Assembly (NCBI RefSeq): GCF_003860125.1
Contig: NZ_RQYL01000024.1
Span: 1-47,742, forward strand
DNA: 47,742 nucleotides
Direction of reading: 5' to 3'
From: Fretibacterium sp. OH1220_COT-178
Lineage (GTDB): Bacteria; Synergistota; Synergistia; Synergistales; Aminobacteriaceae
Shown: piece by piece, positions 1-8,406 of the stretch
How positions within the stretch are numbered: the stretch's first letter is position 1
Layout: every line of letters begins with the position of its first letter
The notes under the pieces: model-generated
Told to the model about the DNA's origin: nothing
The model's database searches: none
What the model saw: the letters and a program-made list of their open reading frames with translations, nothing else
Translations under genes and position numbers: made by a program

Positions 1-191
1 TTACCCCCTGCTGCCATTTCTCAATTAATCCCTTGACTTTTTCTAGCAGGTCTTCTTTGAAGGATTCTCTGTTCCATCATAACATGGGACTGTACATCTA
101 GTGTGGTTTTGTTGCAGCATTTTTCAGGTTCCACGGGCTTATCTGGATTCCGAAGGGAGATGACTCCTTGTTCGGGGTCGGGTAGGGTCAT
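1..191 (-). pseudogene. Possible frameshifted small gene cut by the window edge
   Basis: An ATG at 191 with GGAGAG six to seven bases upstream opens a 56-codon frame (starts MTLPDPEQGV) that ends at 21. Near base 77 the reading appears to slip: skipping one A moves into another frame that reads WNRESFKEDLLEKVKGLIEK and stays open to base 1. That second stretch has a natural-looking amphipathic composition, whereas the original frame becomes arginine-rich after the same point. I infer one gene with a one-base indel, continuing off the left edge. The segment is clearly more AT-rich than its neighbours. I do not recognise the family. It could also be two unrelated open frames, so confidence is low. 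Confidence 0.3.
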
Positions 192-224
192 GAGGACTCT
201 CCGTTTTCGCTTTCCGAATCGAAC

Positions 225-256
225 AAAAAAGCCGACGGGAGAGAAATCCCGTCGGC
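225..256 (-). terminator. Intrinsic terminator after the C69 dipeptidase
   Basis: GCCGACGGGA (231-240) pairs perfectly with TCCCGTCGGC (247-256) around a 6-base loop. Read on the minus strand, the stem is followed by TTTTTT (225-230). It lies 34 bases after the dipeptidase stop codon. Confidence 0.9.
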
Positions 257-289
257 CCTGCTCTTGTCCTGTCACGCTTTGAACGTTGC

Positions 290-1912
290 TCAGCGGTTGT
301 TGGTGTACTTCGCGATGCTGGTGGCGTTGAGCTCCCAATAGGCCTTCTCGGCCTTGCCCATGCACTCGATGGTGTAGTCGGTCAGGAACTGGGTGGCCTT
401 CTCCGGGCTCTCCTTGTAGAGCTCGGCCGCCTTCTTCTCCACCTCGGGCTGTTTTTTGAAGAACTCGTCCTCGATCGGGTTGCGGACGGCCTCCAGGTCC
501 TTGATGGCCTCCTGATAGCGCCAGTTCACGACGTCGTCCTGAAGCATGAACGCCCACTGCGCGGAGTCGAAGCTGAACTTGTCCCGGTCGAAATTGCTCT
601 TCCAGCTCTCCTTCGTGTCCCGGGTTCCGGTGTAGACGGGCACGTAAAGCGTATGGGCCGGGTTGTCGTAGCCGAACCACAGGACGCCGCCCACGGGCTC
701 AGGCAGGTCCTTGCGCATCTGCGAGACCCAGCTGTAGGCGCAGCCGTTGACCGCGACGCTGCGGGAATAGGGGATTTTCAAGAGCTTCCGCTGCAGACGG
801 GTCGGGAAGGGGGTCGTCAGAGGGCTCTTGACGGCCTTGCCCTCCTCGTCCGCGACGATCCAGGCGGGGTGTGAGGACATGTCGAAGACGCTGTCGCAGT
901 GGTAGCCGCGGATGAAGCTCATGACGTCGCGCACCGAGATCTTCTTCTCCGGCTTGATGGAGAAGGGATAGGCGTTCACGGGGGCGTAGGGGTCCCATTC
1001 CCGGCTGGGGGCCAGGGCCTTGTGGATGGAATAGAGGCGGTTTCGGATCCACATGGAGCTCAGGGCCCAGTCGTCGTTCCCGGTGGCGGGGGAGTAGGCG
1101 GCCTGGAAGTCGAACGGCTCGCCGCTCTTGGGGTCGTAAAGGCCGTTGTCGATGGCGTGTTGCATGTAGTTGTCGGAGACCATGAAGTTCTTGGTGTCCT
1201 TGGGGTCGATAAAGCGGATGCGGGCGATGTTGGGCACCACCACCACCTCGTCGTCCGGCACGCGCTGCGCCGCCCAGAGGGAGCCGGGTTTGCCGCTCTC
1301 GGGGGTCCAGGTGAACCCCGTGCTGAAGACGTGGAAGATCCAGGCCTCGTCGGGATCGGTGATGGTCAGGCACTCGCCCTCCGTCCCGCAGGAGGGGAGA
1401 AAACCGTACTTCTGGGACAGTTCCCCGATGACGGCGATGGCCTCCCGGGCGGTCTTGGCACGCTGCAGGGCGAAGACCTCCAGCTGTTCGATGGTCATGA
1501 TCGCCTTGCCCCCGTTGGGCACGGTCTTGAGGATTTCCTTTTGGCCGATCGTCGTCTCGCCGATGGCGACGCGGTGTTCGTTCATCGCCGGGTAGCCGAC
1601 GTGGAAATAGCCGTAGGTCTGCTCCACCTGCGGGATCTCGCCGATCTTGACCCAGCCGCCCCGCTCCTCCAGGACGATGTTGCGGAAGACGTCGGCCTTG
1701 GCGCCGGCGGGGAACTTCTGACCGGGGATGAAACGGATCTGGGCGTCGTAATAGGCTCCGTCCGCCGTGTGGCAGGTCATCACGGACCCGTCGGTGGAGG
1801 CGTCCTTGCCGACGACGACGTCCGTACAGGCCAGCGAGGGCAGGCAGAGGGCCAGAAGGCAAAAGGAACCGAGAAGGATGCGACCGAAAACGTTGCGCCT
1901 GGAGCGGATCAT
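290..1912 (-). CDS. Secreted C69-family (U34-type) dipeptidase
   Basis: A 540-residue protein with a signal peptide ending at LPSLA, immediately followed by Cys in CTDVVVGKDASTDGS. In family C69 (Ntn-hydrolase fold) this cysteine becomes the N-terminal nucleophile after processing. The downstream IAIGETTIG and SCGTEGECLTI segments also fit the family. Likely role: hydrolysis of dipeptides at the cell surface or in the periplasm, consistent with a peptide-fermenting life. I chose ATG 1912 because AAAGGAGAT lies about eight bases upstream; an in-frame ATG at 1948 lacks this. It appears monocistronic, with an AT-rich upstream gap and its own terminator. Confident in the family; the exact substrate is unknown. 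Confidence 0.92.
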   Translation of the reverse strand: MIRSRRNVFGRILLGSFCLLALCLPSLACTDVVVGKDASTDGSVMTCHTADGAYYDAQIRFIPGQKFPAGAKADVFRNIVLEERGGWVKIGEIPQVEQTYGYFHVGYPAMNEHRVAIGETTIGQKEILKTVPNGGKAIMTIEQLEVFALQRAKTAREAIAVIGELSQKYGFLPSCGTEGECLTITDPDEAWIFHVFSTGFTWTPESGKPGSLWAAQRVPDDEVVVVPNIARIRFIDPKDTKNFMVSDNYMQHAIDNGLYDPKSGEPFDFQAAYSPATGNDDWALSSMWIRNRLYSIHKALAPSREWDPYAPVNAYPFSIKPEKKISVRDVMSFIRGYHCDSVFDMSSHPAWIVADEEGKAVKSPLTTPFPTRLQRKLLKIPYSRSVAVNGCAYSWVSQMRKDLPEPVGGVLWFGYDNPAHTLYVPVYTGTRDTKESWKSNFDRDKFSFDSAQWAFMLQDDVVNWRYQEAIKDLEAVRNPIEDEFFKKQPEVEKKAAELYKESPEKATQFLTDYTIECMGKAEKAYWELNATSIAKYTNNR

Positions 1913-2278
1913 ATCGATACGATCTCCTTTCTGAAGCGATTGCTTCAAGACTTACCCCAAAACCCTTCACGCACGACTCCAGAGATGTACGGCCCCGGGC
2001 TCCACCTCCTTCGCAGCGCTCCGTTCGGGAAAAGGAGCGACGACCTTCCTCTCTTCAACTTGTTCTCTTCAAGGGCAAAGCCCAAAACAGCTCTCCCTTG
2101 GAGACCTTCCTTCGTTAGTGTAGCACAACACAGGAAATATACACTTCTAATGTTGCATTATGAACAAACGTATTTTTTCATGTTCTATAAAACTGTCGAG
2201 AAGGTTCGATTTGTGGCTTGATTTCGTGCAGAGGGGGCGTTCTTTCATCCAAACGATTCCCCCCGCAAAATAAGACGA
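1913..2278. other. Non-coding gap with AT-rich promoter region
   Basis: No supported gene. About 2120-2215 is much more AT-rich than the surroundings and probably holds the minus-strand promoter of the dipeptidase; reading that strand, TTGTTC followed 18 bases later by TGTATA is one weak candidate. The stretch from 1913 to 2100 would then be a leader of about 200 bases with no structure I recognise. Confidence 0.4.
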
Positions 2279-2308
2279 AGCTCGAGGAGGACGTTCCCTC
2301 CTCGAGCT
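2279..2308 (-). terminator. Hairpin terminator after the SH3-type protein
   Basis: AGCTCGAGGAGG (2279-2290) pairs perfectly with CCTCCTCGAGCT (2297-2308). Read on the minus strand it is followed by an imperfect T-rich tract. It sits about 90 bases after the stop at 2398, so it is a plausible but not classical terminator. Confidence 0.6.
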
Positions 2309-2397
2309 CCGTCGTTCTGTGTGACGCCAAAGCCTGCCTGCCGAGAGTCCGCGGAGCGCTCCCTGCCGAGCCCGAAGATGAAGTGCGGCGGGGTCCG

Positions 2398-3156
2398 TCA
2401 GTCCAGGCTGCGCAGGTTGAGCACCTCGACCGGCCAGTCCGTATCGGCCTCGCCGGTCGAGCCCTTGTAAAGCTCGGCCTGTTCCACGATCTGAGAGCGC
2501 AGCGTGAAGGCCAGAGTCATGTCCCCGTCCGCGAACTCGTAGGAGAGGATGCTGACCTCCGGCTCTCCGCTTGGGGTCTCGCGGACCGTCGGGGTGCCGA
2601 CCTTGGTCCTCAGCTCGTCCTTGCTCATGCCGATGGCCTCGAAGCCCAAAAACGTCTTGCAGGCCTCGGCGGAGTTGGTCTTGAAATAGACGTCCTCGGC
2701 CTTGGGGCCTTCTCCGAGGGTCTGCAGCACGGCCCCGGAGGTGGACCAGGTCTCCACCTCGGCTCCTTCCACCGGGGTGCTCTCCTGTTGAGTCCAGTTC
2801 TTGGGCGCTTTGCCGGCGATCTTCCGGCGGGCCGCGACGTAGCGCTTGTAGATGTTGACGGCCGACTTGCTCTTTGGCCCCATCTTCAGGCGGATTCCCT
2901 CCTGGAAGAGCCAGCCGGTCTTGCCGTCCACCTTCACCTTGTACCAGAGCATATCCTGCTTGTCGCGGATGGCGCTCGGGACGGATACGCCCGACTCCGG
3001 CAGGCTGGCTTCCCACGACTTCGCGCCCTTGTCGGGCTTGGCGTAGAGCGTAACCGGGTCCTCCAGGGCAAACGCCCTCTGCTCCGCCGCCTCGGCCCCC
3101 GTTGCCAGCGCCGCCGCCAGCAGCAGGAGCGCTACTCCCATCCATCGTGTTCTCAT
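2398..3156 (-). CDS. Secreted SH3-like domain protein
   Basis: A 252-residue protein. Residues 1-23 form a signal peptide (ends GAEAA). Residues about 30-90 look like a bacterial SH3 domain: LYAKPDKGAKSWEASLPESG, then WYKVKVDGKTGWLFQEGI. The C-terminal half is mixed alpha/beta with no family I recognise; it contains a GMSKDELRTKVGTPT segment resembling the start of SmpA/BamE-like folds, which is only a weak resemblance. The start is ATG 3156 with AGGAGG eight bases upstream. It stands alone between the dipeptidase and the TRAP unit. SH3-type domains usually bind peptidoglycan or peptides, so a cell-envelope role is likely, but no function can be assigned. Confidence 0.8.
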   Translation of the reverse strand: MRTRWMGVALLLLAAALATGAEAAEQRAFALEDPVTLYAKPDKGAKSWEASLPESGVSVPSAIRDKQDMLWYKVKVDGKTGWLFQEGIRLKMGPKSKSAVNIYKRYVAARRKIAGKAPKNWTQQESTPVEGAEVETWSTSGAVLQTLGEGPKAEDVYFKTNSAEACKTFLGFEAIGMSKDELRTKVGTPTVRETPSGEPEVSILSYEFADGDMTLAFTLRSQIVEQAELYKGSTGEADTDWPVEVLNLRSLD

Positions 3157-3289
3157 CGCTTGGCCTCCTGTAATGATGTCGTTTCCCTGAAAAAGCGGTA
3201 TTGGGATCGCAGGGTCATTTTATTCCAAAGGGACGAGGGGGGAAAGGATGGTTTTCCCAGTCCCGCTGGGGTGGGGCGTTTTTCGGACC

Positions 3290-4417
3290 TTAGATTTCCC
3301 CTTCGTGCAGATAGCGGAACAGATCCCCGTTCGAGAGTTTCTCGAGTCCGAGGCTGCGCAGGGTACGTCCTCTTCGGGCGAAATCGATGCCGGACAGGGA
3401 GGCGGCGAGGGAGGCCACCCCCTTGTTGACGGGGCAGGGAATCTCGTGGCGCTCCAGAATCTCGATAAGGGGCAGCAGACCGAAGGGAACGTCCTCCGTC
3501 AGGTAGCGGTGCTCGAAGGTTTTCGGCAGTTTGCCCAGGGAAAGGCCGGGGTGGCTGCTCACGATTTCGACCAGGGATTCTCCCCGGACCCCGTGGTAGG
3601 CGTACCAATCCTTGATTGTGAACTTCCAGTCCTTCAACGACCGAAATACGCCTTTTTCGAGCAGCTGCATGCGCTCGGCGTTCATATCCTCGTTGACGCG
3701 GGCTACCGCTTCGCTCATGGCGCTCAGGTGTTCTCCGTCGTGGTAGAGCAGCACCTCGGCCTTCCGGTCGACGTAACACGCGTTGAAGACGACCGTGGTC
3801 GCATGCAGGGAGGGGTTGGGGTTCGATACCCCGGTCTGGACGATGTTCTCGAACTCCACGATCTCGGGATAGAGGGCCTTGAGTTTTTCCACCAGAGCCG
3901 TCGCCGATTTGCCGGGAAAGGAGGCGACACCGAGCCCGTGCTTGTACCCGCCTGCCCAGATCGTCGAGGGATTGGTCTTGAATGTGGCGTAGATGGTGTT
4001 GTTCATCTCGGCGACCGCGATGGGCTCGTGGTTGCCGTTCTTTTTGAGCGTCCGGGAGAATTCCAGGCTGCCGTACATGTAGCCCGAGGAGAGGTAGACG
4101 TACTGTTCCTTCCTCAGGTACGGGGCACAGACCTCCGCGGCTCGGGCCTCTCCGTATGCGGGTACAGCGACGATGACGATCTCCGCATCCTTCAACGCGG
4201 CGGCTATGTCCGTCGTGATGGTGCCGATTTCAGCGAATCCCTGGGGAAGGCCGTTGCCCTCGCATATCTCCATGTGGATGCCGCCCAGTTTTTTTATCTC
4301 GGCGACGGACTCCGAGAACTCCGGAAACTCGTAGAGGGCGACCTCGTGCCCCTTCAGAGAACAATGTGCGGCGGTCGTGAAACCGCAAGCGCCCGCGCCG
4401 ATGACTGCTATTTTCAT
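3290..4417 (-). CDS. NAD/NADP octopine/nopaline dehydrogenase-family protein
   Basis: A 375-residue protein. The N-terminus MKIAVIGAGACGFTTAAHCS is a Rossmann dinucleotide-binding glycine motif, followed by VIVAVPAYGEARAA. The C-terminal half (about 185-340) has the helical opine dehydrogenase domain, including TGVSNPNPSLHATTVVFNAC and WYAYHGVRG; the His in NPNPSLHA is the type of residue that acts in catalysis in this family. Members interconvert a keto acid plus an amine-bearing compound and an N-carboxyalkyl amino acid. It is the last gene of the gntR-TRAP unit, 55 bases after dctM, so it probably acts on the imported acid. ATG 4417 has AAAGGAG about ten bases upstream. The substrate is not predictable from sequence. 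Confidence 0.85.
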   Translation of the reverse strand: MKIAVIGAGACGFTTAAHCSLKGHEVALYEFPEFSESVAEIKKLGGIHMEICEGNGLPQGFAEIGTITTDIAAALKDAEIVIVAVPAYGEARAAEVCAPYLRKEQYVYLSSGYMYGSLEFSRTLKKNGNHEPIAVAEMNNTIYATFKTNPSTIWAGGYKHGLGVASFPGKSATALVEKLKALYPEIVEFENIVQTGVSNPNPSLHATTVVFNACYVDRKAEVLLYHDGEHLSAMSEAVARVNEDMNAERMQLLEKGVFRSLKDWKFTIKDWYAYHGVRGESLVEIVSSHPGLSLGKLPKTFEHRYLTEDVPFGLLPLIEILERHEIPCPVNKGVASLAASLSGIDFARRGRTLRSLGLEKLSNGDLFRYLHEGEI

Positions 4418-4472
4418 TTAAAAAGGCTCCTTTCGAAGAAAGCGGATCTCCGGATGCCGGCGTCCATCGGCC

Positions 4473-5765
4473 TCAGACCGAGGAGGGCATGAAAAACCGC
4501 GGAATGAACAGGAAAAGCTCCGGGAACAGGATGCCGAGGACGATGACCCCGATCGTGAGGAAGATCATGGGCAGAATCGCCAGGAAGGCACGCGGGGTGC
4601 TTATCCCCCCCAGTTGGGACGCGATCAGAAGGCAGATCCCGTAGGGGGGTGTGATCAGCCCCAGGGAGAGGGTCAGGTTGACGATGATCCCCAGGTGCAG
4701 GGGGTGGATTCCCACGCTGTCCCCCATGCGCTGGAGGATGGGCAGAAAGATGATGACGGCCGTCAGGGGGCTCAGGAAGGTCCCGACGACGAGGAGGAAC
4801 AGGACGATCATGGCGTAGACGCCGTAATAGCTGCTGGTCATGGACAAAATCCAGTTCGCCACCATCACGGGAGCGTTCAGATAGGCGATGAGCCAGCCGA
4901 AGATACTGGCGTTCGCGACCGCGAACATGGGGACGGCATACCCGACCATGGAGTCCGCGAAGACCGCGGGGAGGTCCCTGACGCCGATATGGCGGTAGAC
5001 CAGAAGGATCAGGACCAGGCCGATGAGTACGGCGACGGCGGCCGCCTCGGTTGCCGTAAAGTACCCCAGGGTGACCCCTCCCAGGATGATGAAGGGCAGG
5101 GACAGGGGCGGAAGGGCCCGGGCGGTCACCCTGAGGCGTTCGAGGTAGCCCTTACGCGGCAGGGAGGGATAATCGCGCTTTCGGGCCAGGCAATAGGTAT
5201 AGACCATCTGGGCGATGCCGATCAGGATTCCGGGGACGATCCCGGTCAGAAAGAGAGCTCCGATGGAAAGCTGCCCCATCGCGCCGTAGACGACCATCAG
5301 GATGCTGGGGGGGATGATCCCGCCGAGCGTCGAGGAGGCCGCCGTGATCGCGACGGAAAAATCCGTGTCGAAACCGGCCTTTTTCATCGCCGGGATCAAC
5401 ATGGCCCCGATGCCGGCCGTGTCCGCCGAGGAGGAGCCGGAAAGCCCTGCAAACAGCATGCTGACCATGACGTTGACGTGCCCCAGACCGCCCTTGATGT
5501 GGCCGACCCAGGCGTCCGAGACCTTCATCAGACGGTCGGTGATACCGCCGTCGTTCATCAGTCTGCCGAGCAGCAGGAAAAAGGGCACCGCAAGCAGCGG
5601 AAAGGAGCTGATTCCACTGAACATCTGATTGACCATCGACATGAACGGCAGCCCCAGCTGGACTATGGTCAGCAGGGAGGACAGGCCCAAGGCGAAGGCC
5701 ACGGGCACTCTGATGGCGATGAAAAGGAAGAAAGTTCCCAGAAGAAAGAGCAGAGGAGCGTTCAT
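4473..5765 (-). CDS. dctM: TRAP transporter large permease (DctM type)
   Basis: A 430-residue, very hydrophobic protein with about 12 membrane segments. Family signatures include VPFFLLLGRLMNDGGIT, FAGLSGSSSADTAGIGAMLI and GIIPPSILMVVYG, typical of the DctM ion/substrate-translocating subunit. The protein works with DctQ and the periplasmic DctP to drive uptake of organic acids with a sodium or proton gradient. Its ATG overlaps the dctQ stop by four bases, indicating translational coupling. The dehydrogenase follows after 55 bases. The length is normal for the family. Confidence 0.95.
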   Translation of the reverse strand: MNAPLLFLLGTFFLFIAIRVPVAFALGLSSLLTIVQLGLPFMSMVNQMFSGISSFPLLAVPFFLLLGRLMNDGGITDRLMKVSDAWVGHIKGGLGHVNVMVSMLFAGLSGSSSADTAGIGAMLIPAMKKAGFDTDFSVAITAASSTLGGIIPPSILMVVYGAMGQLSIGALFLTGIVPGILIGIAQMVYTYCLARKRDYPSLPRKGYLERLRVTARALPPLSLPFIILGGVTLGYFTATEAAAVAVLIGLVLILLVYRHIGVRDLPAVFADSMVGYAVPMFAVANASIFGWLIAYLNAPVMVANWILSMTSSYYGVYAMIVLFLLVVGTFLSPLTAVIIFLPILQRMGDSVGIHPLHLGIIVNLTLSLGLITPPYGICLLIASQLGGISTPRAFLAILPMIFLTIGVIVLGILFPELFLFIPRFFMPSSV

Positions 5766-6265
5766 TTTCTCCCCTCCTCTCCCCCCTGGGGGGTCTTGAA
5801 GGCGCCGATGTCGATCAGAATGTTTTCAAGGTTGAACAGAAACATGAAGGCGGCGCTGATCGGCAGGGAGACAAAAAGCCAGAAGCGCGGGATCTCCAAA
5901 GCCGTTGTCAGCCGGTACCACCCGAGAAGGGCAAATTTCGTCCCTCCCCATATCAGTGCGAGGATGACGAGCGAGACAAGCAGTTCGGAGAGAACGAGCA
6001 TGGCCTTGTTCAGTTTGACGTGGCGGGCGGGGATCAGATCGACCACGTAATGGCGCCTCGTCGACAGCGCTACGGCCGATCCCAGCAATATGGACCAGAT
6101 GAATGCGAAGACGGCGACCTCGGAGGTCCAGTCCATCGATACTTTCAAAATGTTTCTCGAAAGAACTTGCAGCAGAACGGCAACCACAAAAATGCCCAGG
6201 AGCGATACCCCGGAGAACAGCAACAGCTTTCGGATCCTCATATTGAATCGGTGAAGAATATTCAA
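5762..6265 (-). CDS. dctQ: TRAP transporter small permease (DctQ type)
   Basis: A 167-residue membrane protein with four predicted helices and the DctQ pattern VLLQVLSRNILKVSMDWTSE, then WSILLGSAVALSTRRHYVVD. It pairs with DctM in the inner membrane. The preferred start is TTG 6265, preceded by GGAAGGTGA; an internal ATG at 6241 lacks a ribosome binding site. It is separated from dctP by a 126-base gap that contains a strong hairpin, and overlaps dctM by four bases. Confidence 0.92.
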   Translation of the reverse strand: MNILHRFNMRIRKLLLFSGVSLLGIFVVAVLLQVLSRNILKVSMDWTSEVAVFAFIWSILLGSAVALSTRRHYVVDLIPARHVKLNKAMLVLSELLVSLVILALIWGGTKFALLGWYRLTTALEIPRFWLFVSLPISAAFMFLFNLENILIDIGAFKTPQGGEEGRK

Positions 6266-6346
6266 GAGGTCACCTTCCTTGTCGAAATGCGGGGCAAGGC
6301 ATCCTTGCAGCCTTTCGTGGGCTCAAGGATGGAGCGCGCGCCGAAT

Positions 6347-6382
6347 CTTGAGGCGTCGGGCGGTCGGGCCCGACGCCTCAAG
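6347..6382 (-). promoter_or_regulatory. Intercistronic hairpin between dctP and dctQ
   Basis: CTTGAGGCGTCGGG (6347-6360) pairs perfectly with CCCGACGCCTCAAG (6369-6382) around an 8-base loop. It has no T tract on the minus-strand 3' side. A second weaker pair, CATCCTTG near 6300 with CAAGGATG near 6324, lies just downstream. This fits partial termination or mRNA-end protection that would give more binding protein than permease, as is common in such operons. Confidence 0.75.
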
Positions 6383-6391
6383 GATTTTTCG

Positions 6392-7393
6392 TCAGTGGTC
6401 CCGGACCTCCCGCATCAGATTCAACAGGTCGGTGTAGCCGCCGTCCTTCGCAAGTTCATCCTGCAGAGGGCTGTAGAGCTTCATGAAGGCGTCCTTGTCC
6501 ACCTCGTTGACGATGGCGAGTTTTTTGTCGATCATCTCCTGAAGCAGGCGCTCGTCGTATTCCAGGCCCTTTTGGGTCACGATGGCTCCGGCCTCCGAGC
6601 ACACGCCGGCCACGATGTCCCGATAGGCTTCGGGCAGCTTCCTGTAGGTCGCCTCGCTCATGAAGACGCCGCTGATCATGTATTGATGCTGCGTTTTGCT
6701 GTGATATTTCGCAACCTCGTAAAGCTTGCTGCCGTAATAGCCGCTGATCGTCGATTCGAAGGCGTCCACGACCCCCGTCTGAACTGCGGAATAGACCTCC
6801 CCCCAGCTCGTCGGCGTGGTGATCGCCCCCGCCAGCCCCCAGATCTTGCTTTCGATGGGGGAGCCGGGCACGCGCATCTTCATCCCCTGCAAATCGTCCG
6901 GGATCCGGATGGGTTTGATCCTGTTGGAGTACTGACGGGTTCCGCCCCCGCCGAGGGCCAGAAGCTTGATCCCCAGATTGCGGTCCTGGAAGAGTTTTTG
7001 GAAATACTGCAGAACCTTGCTGTCCTTTCCCGTCACCTTGCGGAATTGATCGTAGTCCTTGAAGAAATAGGGGTAGGACAGCACGACGGTTTCCGGGATC
7101 ATGGAGGACAGGACCATCATGCCCTCGAGGCCGAAATCGATGGTGCCCATGCTGATTTCGTCGAGGATCGCCTGAGAGGTTCCCAGGCTCGAGCTGTGAT
7201 AAATGGTGATGCTGACCTTGCCGTCCGTTTTTTTTGCGACTTCCTCCGCAATGAAATTGGCGGCGTCGATCCAGGGATGGGGAGGCGTTGCCGTGACCGC
7301 CAGCCGAAGTTCGTATTCCGGGGCGGCCAGAGCGGGAGCGGCACAGTTCGACAAAAGGACCAGCAGGGCGAGGACGAACACGATCTTTTTCAT
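6392..7393 (-). CDS. dctP: TRAP transporter periplasmic binding protein (DctP type)
   Basis: A 333-residue protein. A signal peptide (residues 1-23, ends APALA) leads into a DctP fold: YELRLAVTATPPHPW, the substrate-contacting arginine region GMKMRVPGSPIESK, and PTSWGEVYSAVQTGVVDAFE, which is nearly diagnostic. It captures an organic acid in the periplasm and delivers it to DctQM. No lipobox, so a soluble periplasmic protein as expected of a diderm. ATG 7393 has AAAGGAGCT upstream. It is the first structural gene after gntR (151-base gap). The ligand cannot be named; an opine, keto acid or N-acyl amino acid is suggested by the dehydrogenase in the same unit. Confidence 0.95.
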   Translation of the reverse strand: MKKIVFVLALLVLLSNCAAPALAAPEYELRLAVTATPPHPWIDAANFIAEEVAKKTDGKVSITIYHSSSLGTSQAILDEISMGTIDFGLEGMMVLSSMIPETVVLSYPYFFKDYDQFRKVTGKDSKVLQYFQKLFQDRNLGIKLLALGGGGTRQYSNRIKPIRIPDDLQGMKMRVPGSPIESKIWGLAGAITTPTSWGEVYSAVQTGVVDAFESTISGYYGSKLYEVAKYHSKTQHQYMISGVFMSEATYRKLPEAYRDIVAGVCSEAGAIVTQKGLEYDERLLQEMIDKKLAIVNEVDKDAFMKLYSPLQDELAKDGGYTDLLNLMREVRDH

Positions 7394-7544
7394 GATACAG
7401 CTCCTTTCATGCTCTCTTTTTATTTATCCTGGGGAAAACAATGAGCTTCAATACTGAACGGTGCCGTGTATCGGTTGAGGATGGCAGGTTTTGCTGTCTC
7501 ACCTCCTTGACAGGATTGCGTTGTGGATGGCTGTCCCCGGAAAT

Positions 7545-8222
7545 TCAGGGATCCGTCTCCCAGTCTTTCCCCGGATTGCGCTGACGGGACAGACGTTGTG
7601 AGAGAAGACGCCGGAGGCCTTCGAGGTCCTTCGCCCTCAGGCAGTCCAGCATCGCGCGATGCGTTTGGAAGCTGTGTCGCATGTAGCCGTATTTGTAAAG
7701 CCAGCCGACAAAGGACAGGCGGATTTGGTAGGAAAGGTTCGTCAGTAATTTCCTGGTCCAAAGGCAGTGGTCCTTCGCAAGAGCGTGAAGCTGCATGTGA
7801 AATTCCATCTCCTTTTCCAGGAAACAATAGACTTTTTCAATGCCGTTCTCCTCCTCGGCGATCTCCCCCAATTCGTGGTTGATTTGTTCTGCGGGAAGGA
7901 GATCCGCCTCGGAGAAACTGGCGCGGTTGATGGCCGTCTCGAAAAGGGAGTGCTCCAGGAGCGTGCGGATGGTGTTGATCTCCAGGATCTCCTCCTCGCT
8001 CGGATCGGCGACGAACCACCCCTTGTACTTGATGGAGACGAGGAATCCCTGGGCCTCCAGTTCCTTGAAGGCCTCCCTCACAGGGGCCCTGCTGATGTTC
8101 AGGGCACGGGCGATCTCCCGTTCGTTGATCTGGCTGCCTGGGGAGAGAGCCCGCTCCTCGAATATCTGCTTTCTGACGTGGCCGATAATGACGTCCTTCA
8201 GGTCTTCAACAGGTCTGTACAC
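7545..8222 (-). CDS. GntR-family regulator with FCD domain
   Basis: A 225-residue protein. An N-terminal winged helix (about 10-75) contains INEREIARALNISRAPVREA, the GntR recognition region. A helical C-terminal FCD domain (about 80-210) carries EFHMQLH and HRAMLDCL, where metal- or ligand-binding residues of the family normally lie. The start is GTG 8222 with GGAG eight bases upstream, and that site is inside the 74-bp palindrome described separately. It heads the TRAP/dehydrogenase unit and most likely represses both that unit and itself until the transported acid binds. Family assignment is firm; ligand unknown. Confidence 0.93.
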   Translation of the reverse strand: MYRPVEDLKDVIIGHVRKQIFEERALSPGSQINEREIARALNISRAPVREAFKELEAQGFLVSIKYKGWFVADPSEEEILEINTIRTLLEHSLFETAINRASFSEADLLPAEQINHELGEIAEEENGIEKVYCFLEKEMEFHMQLHALAKDHCLWTRKLLTNLSYQIRLSFVGWLYKYGYMRHSFQTHRAMLDCLRAKDLEGLRRLLSQRLSRQRNPGKDWETDP

Positions 8223-8224
8223 TG

Positions 8225-8298
8225 TTCAGCTCCATCTGATAGAGTGTTCGGGTGGTCGACCGGTCGACCACCCGAACACTCTATCAGATGGAGCTGAA
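8225..8298. repeat. 74-bp perfect palindrome at the gntR start (candidate operator)
   Basis: Bases 8225-8261 are the exact reverse complement of 8262-8298: two 37-base arms with no loop and no mismatch. The centre is GGTCGACCGGTCGACC (8254-8269), so GGTCGACC, itself a palindrome, is repeated twice. The GGTC...GACC pattern resembles operators of FCD-type GntR proteins such as FadR (core GGTCnGACC). The left arm contains the gntR ribosome binding site and the right arm the -10 element. Transcription starting near 8271 would copy the left arm but only part of the right, so the element should act mainly as DNA. Confidence 0.97.
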
Positions 8299-8306
8299 TT
8301 GGTCAA
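8278..8306 (-). promoter_or_regulatory. Candidate promoter of gntR
   Basis: On the minus strand TTGACC (8301-8306) is followed by exactly 17 bases and TAGAGT (8278-8283). The predicted start point is near 8271, which puts the twin GGTCGACC boxes (8254-8269) directly over the first transcribed bases, as expected for autorepression. Confidence 0.6.
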
Positions 8307-8406
8307 TAAGTGCGAAAGTTGCGTGCTCTGTGTCCGGGCAGGACAGCTGGAAGGGGCCGGGGCTTGGCGCCACCCCAAAATGGCGAATCCAAAAAGTTCG
8401 AATGCG

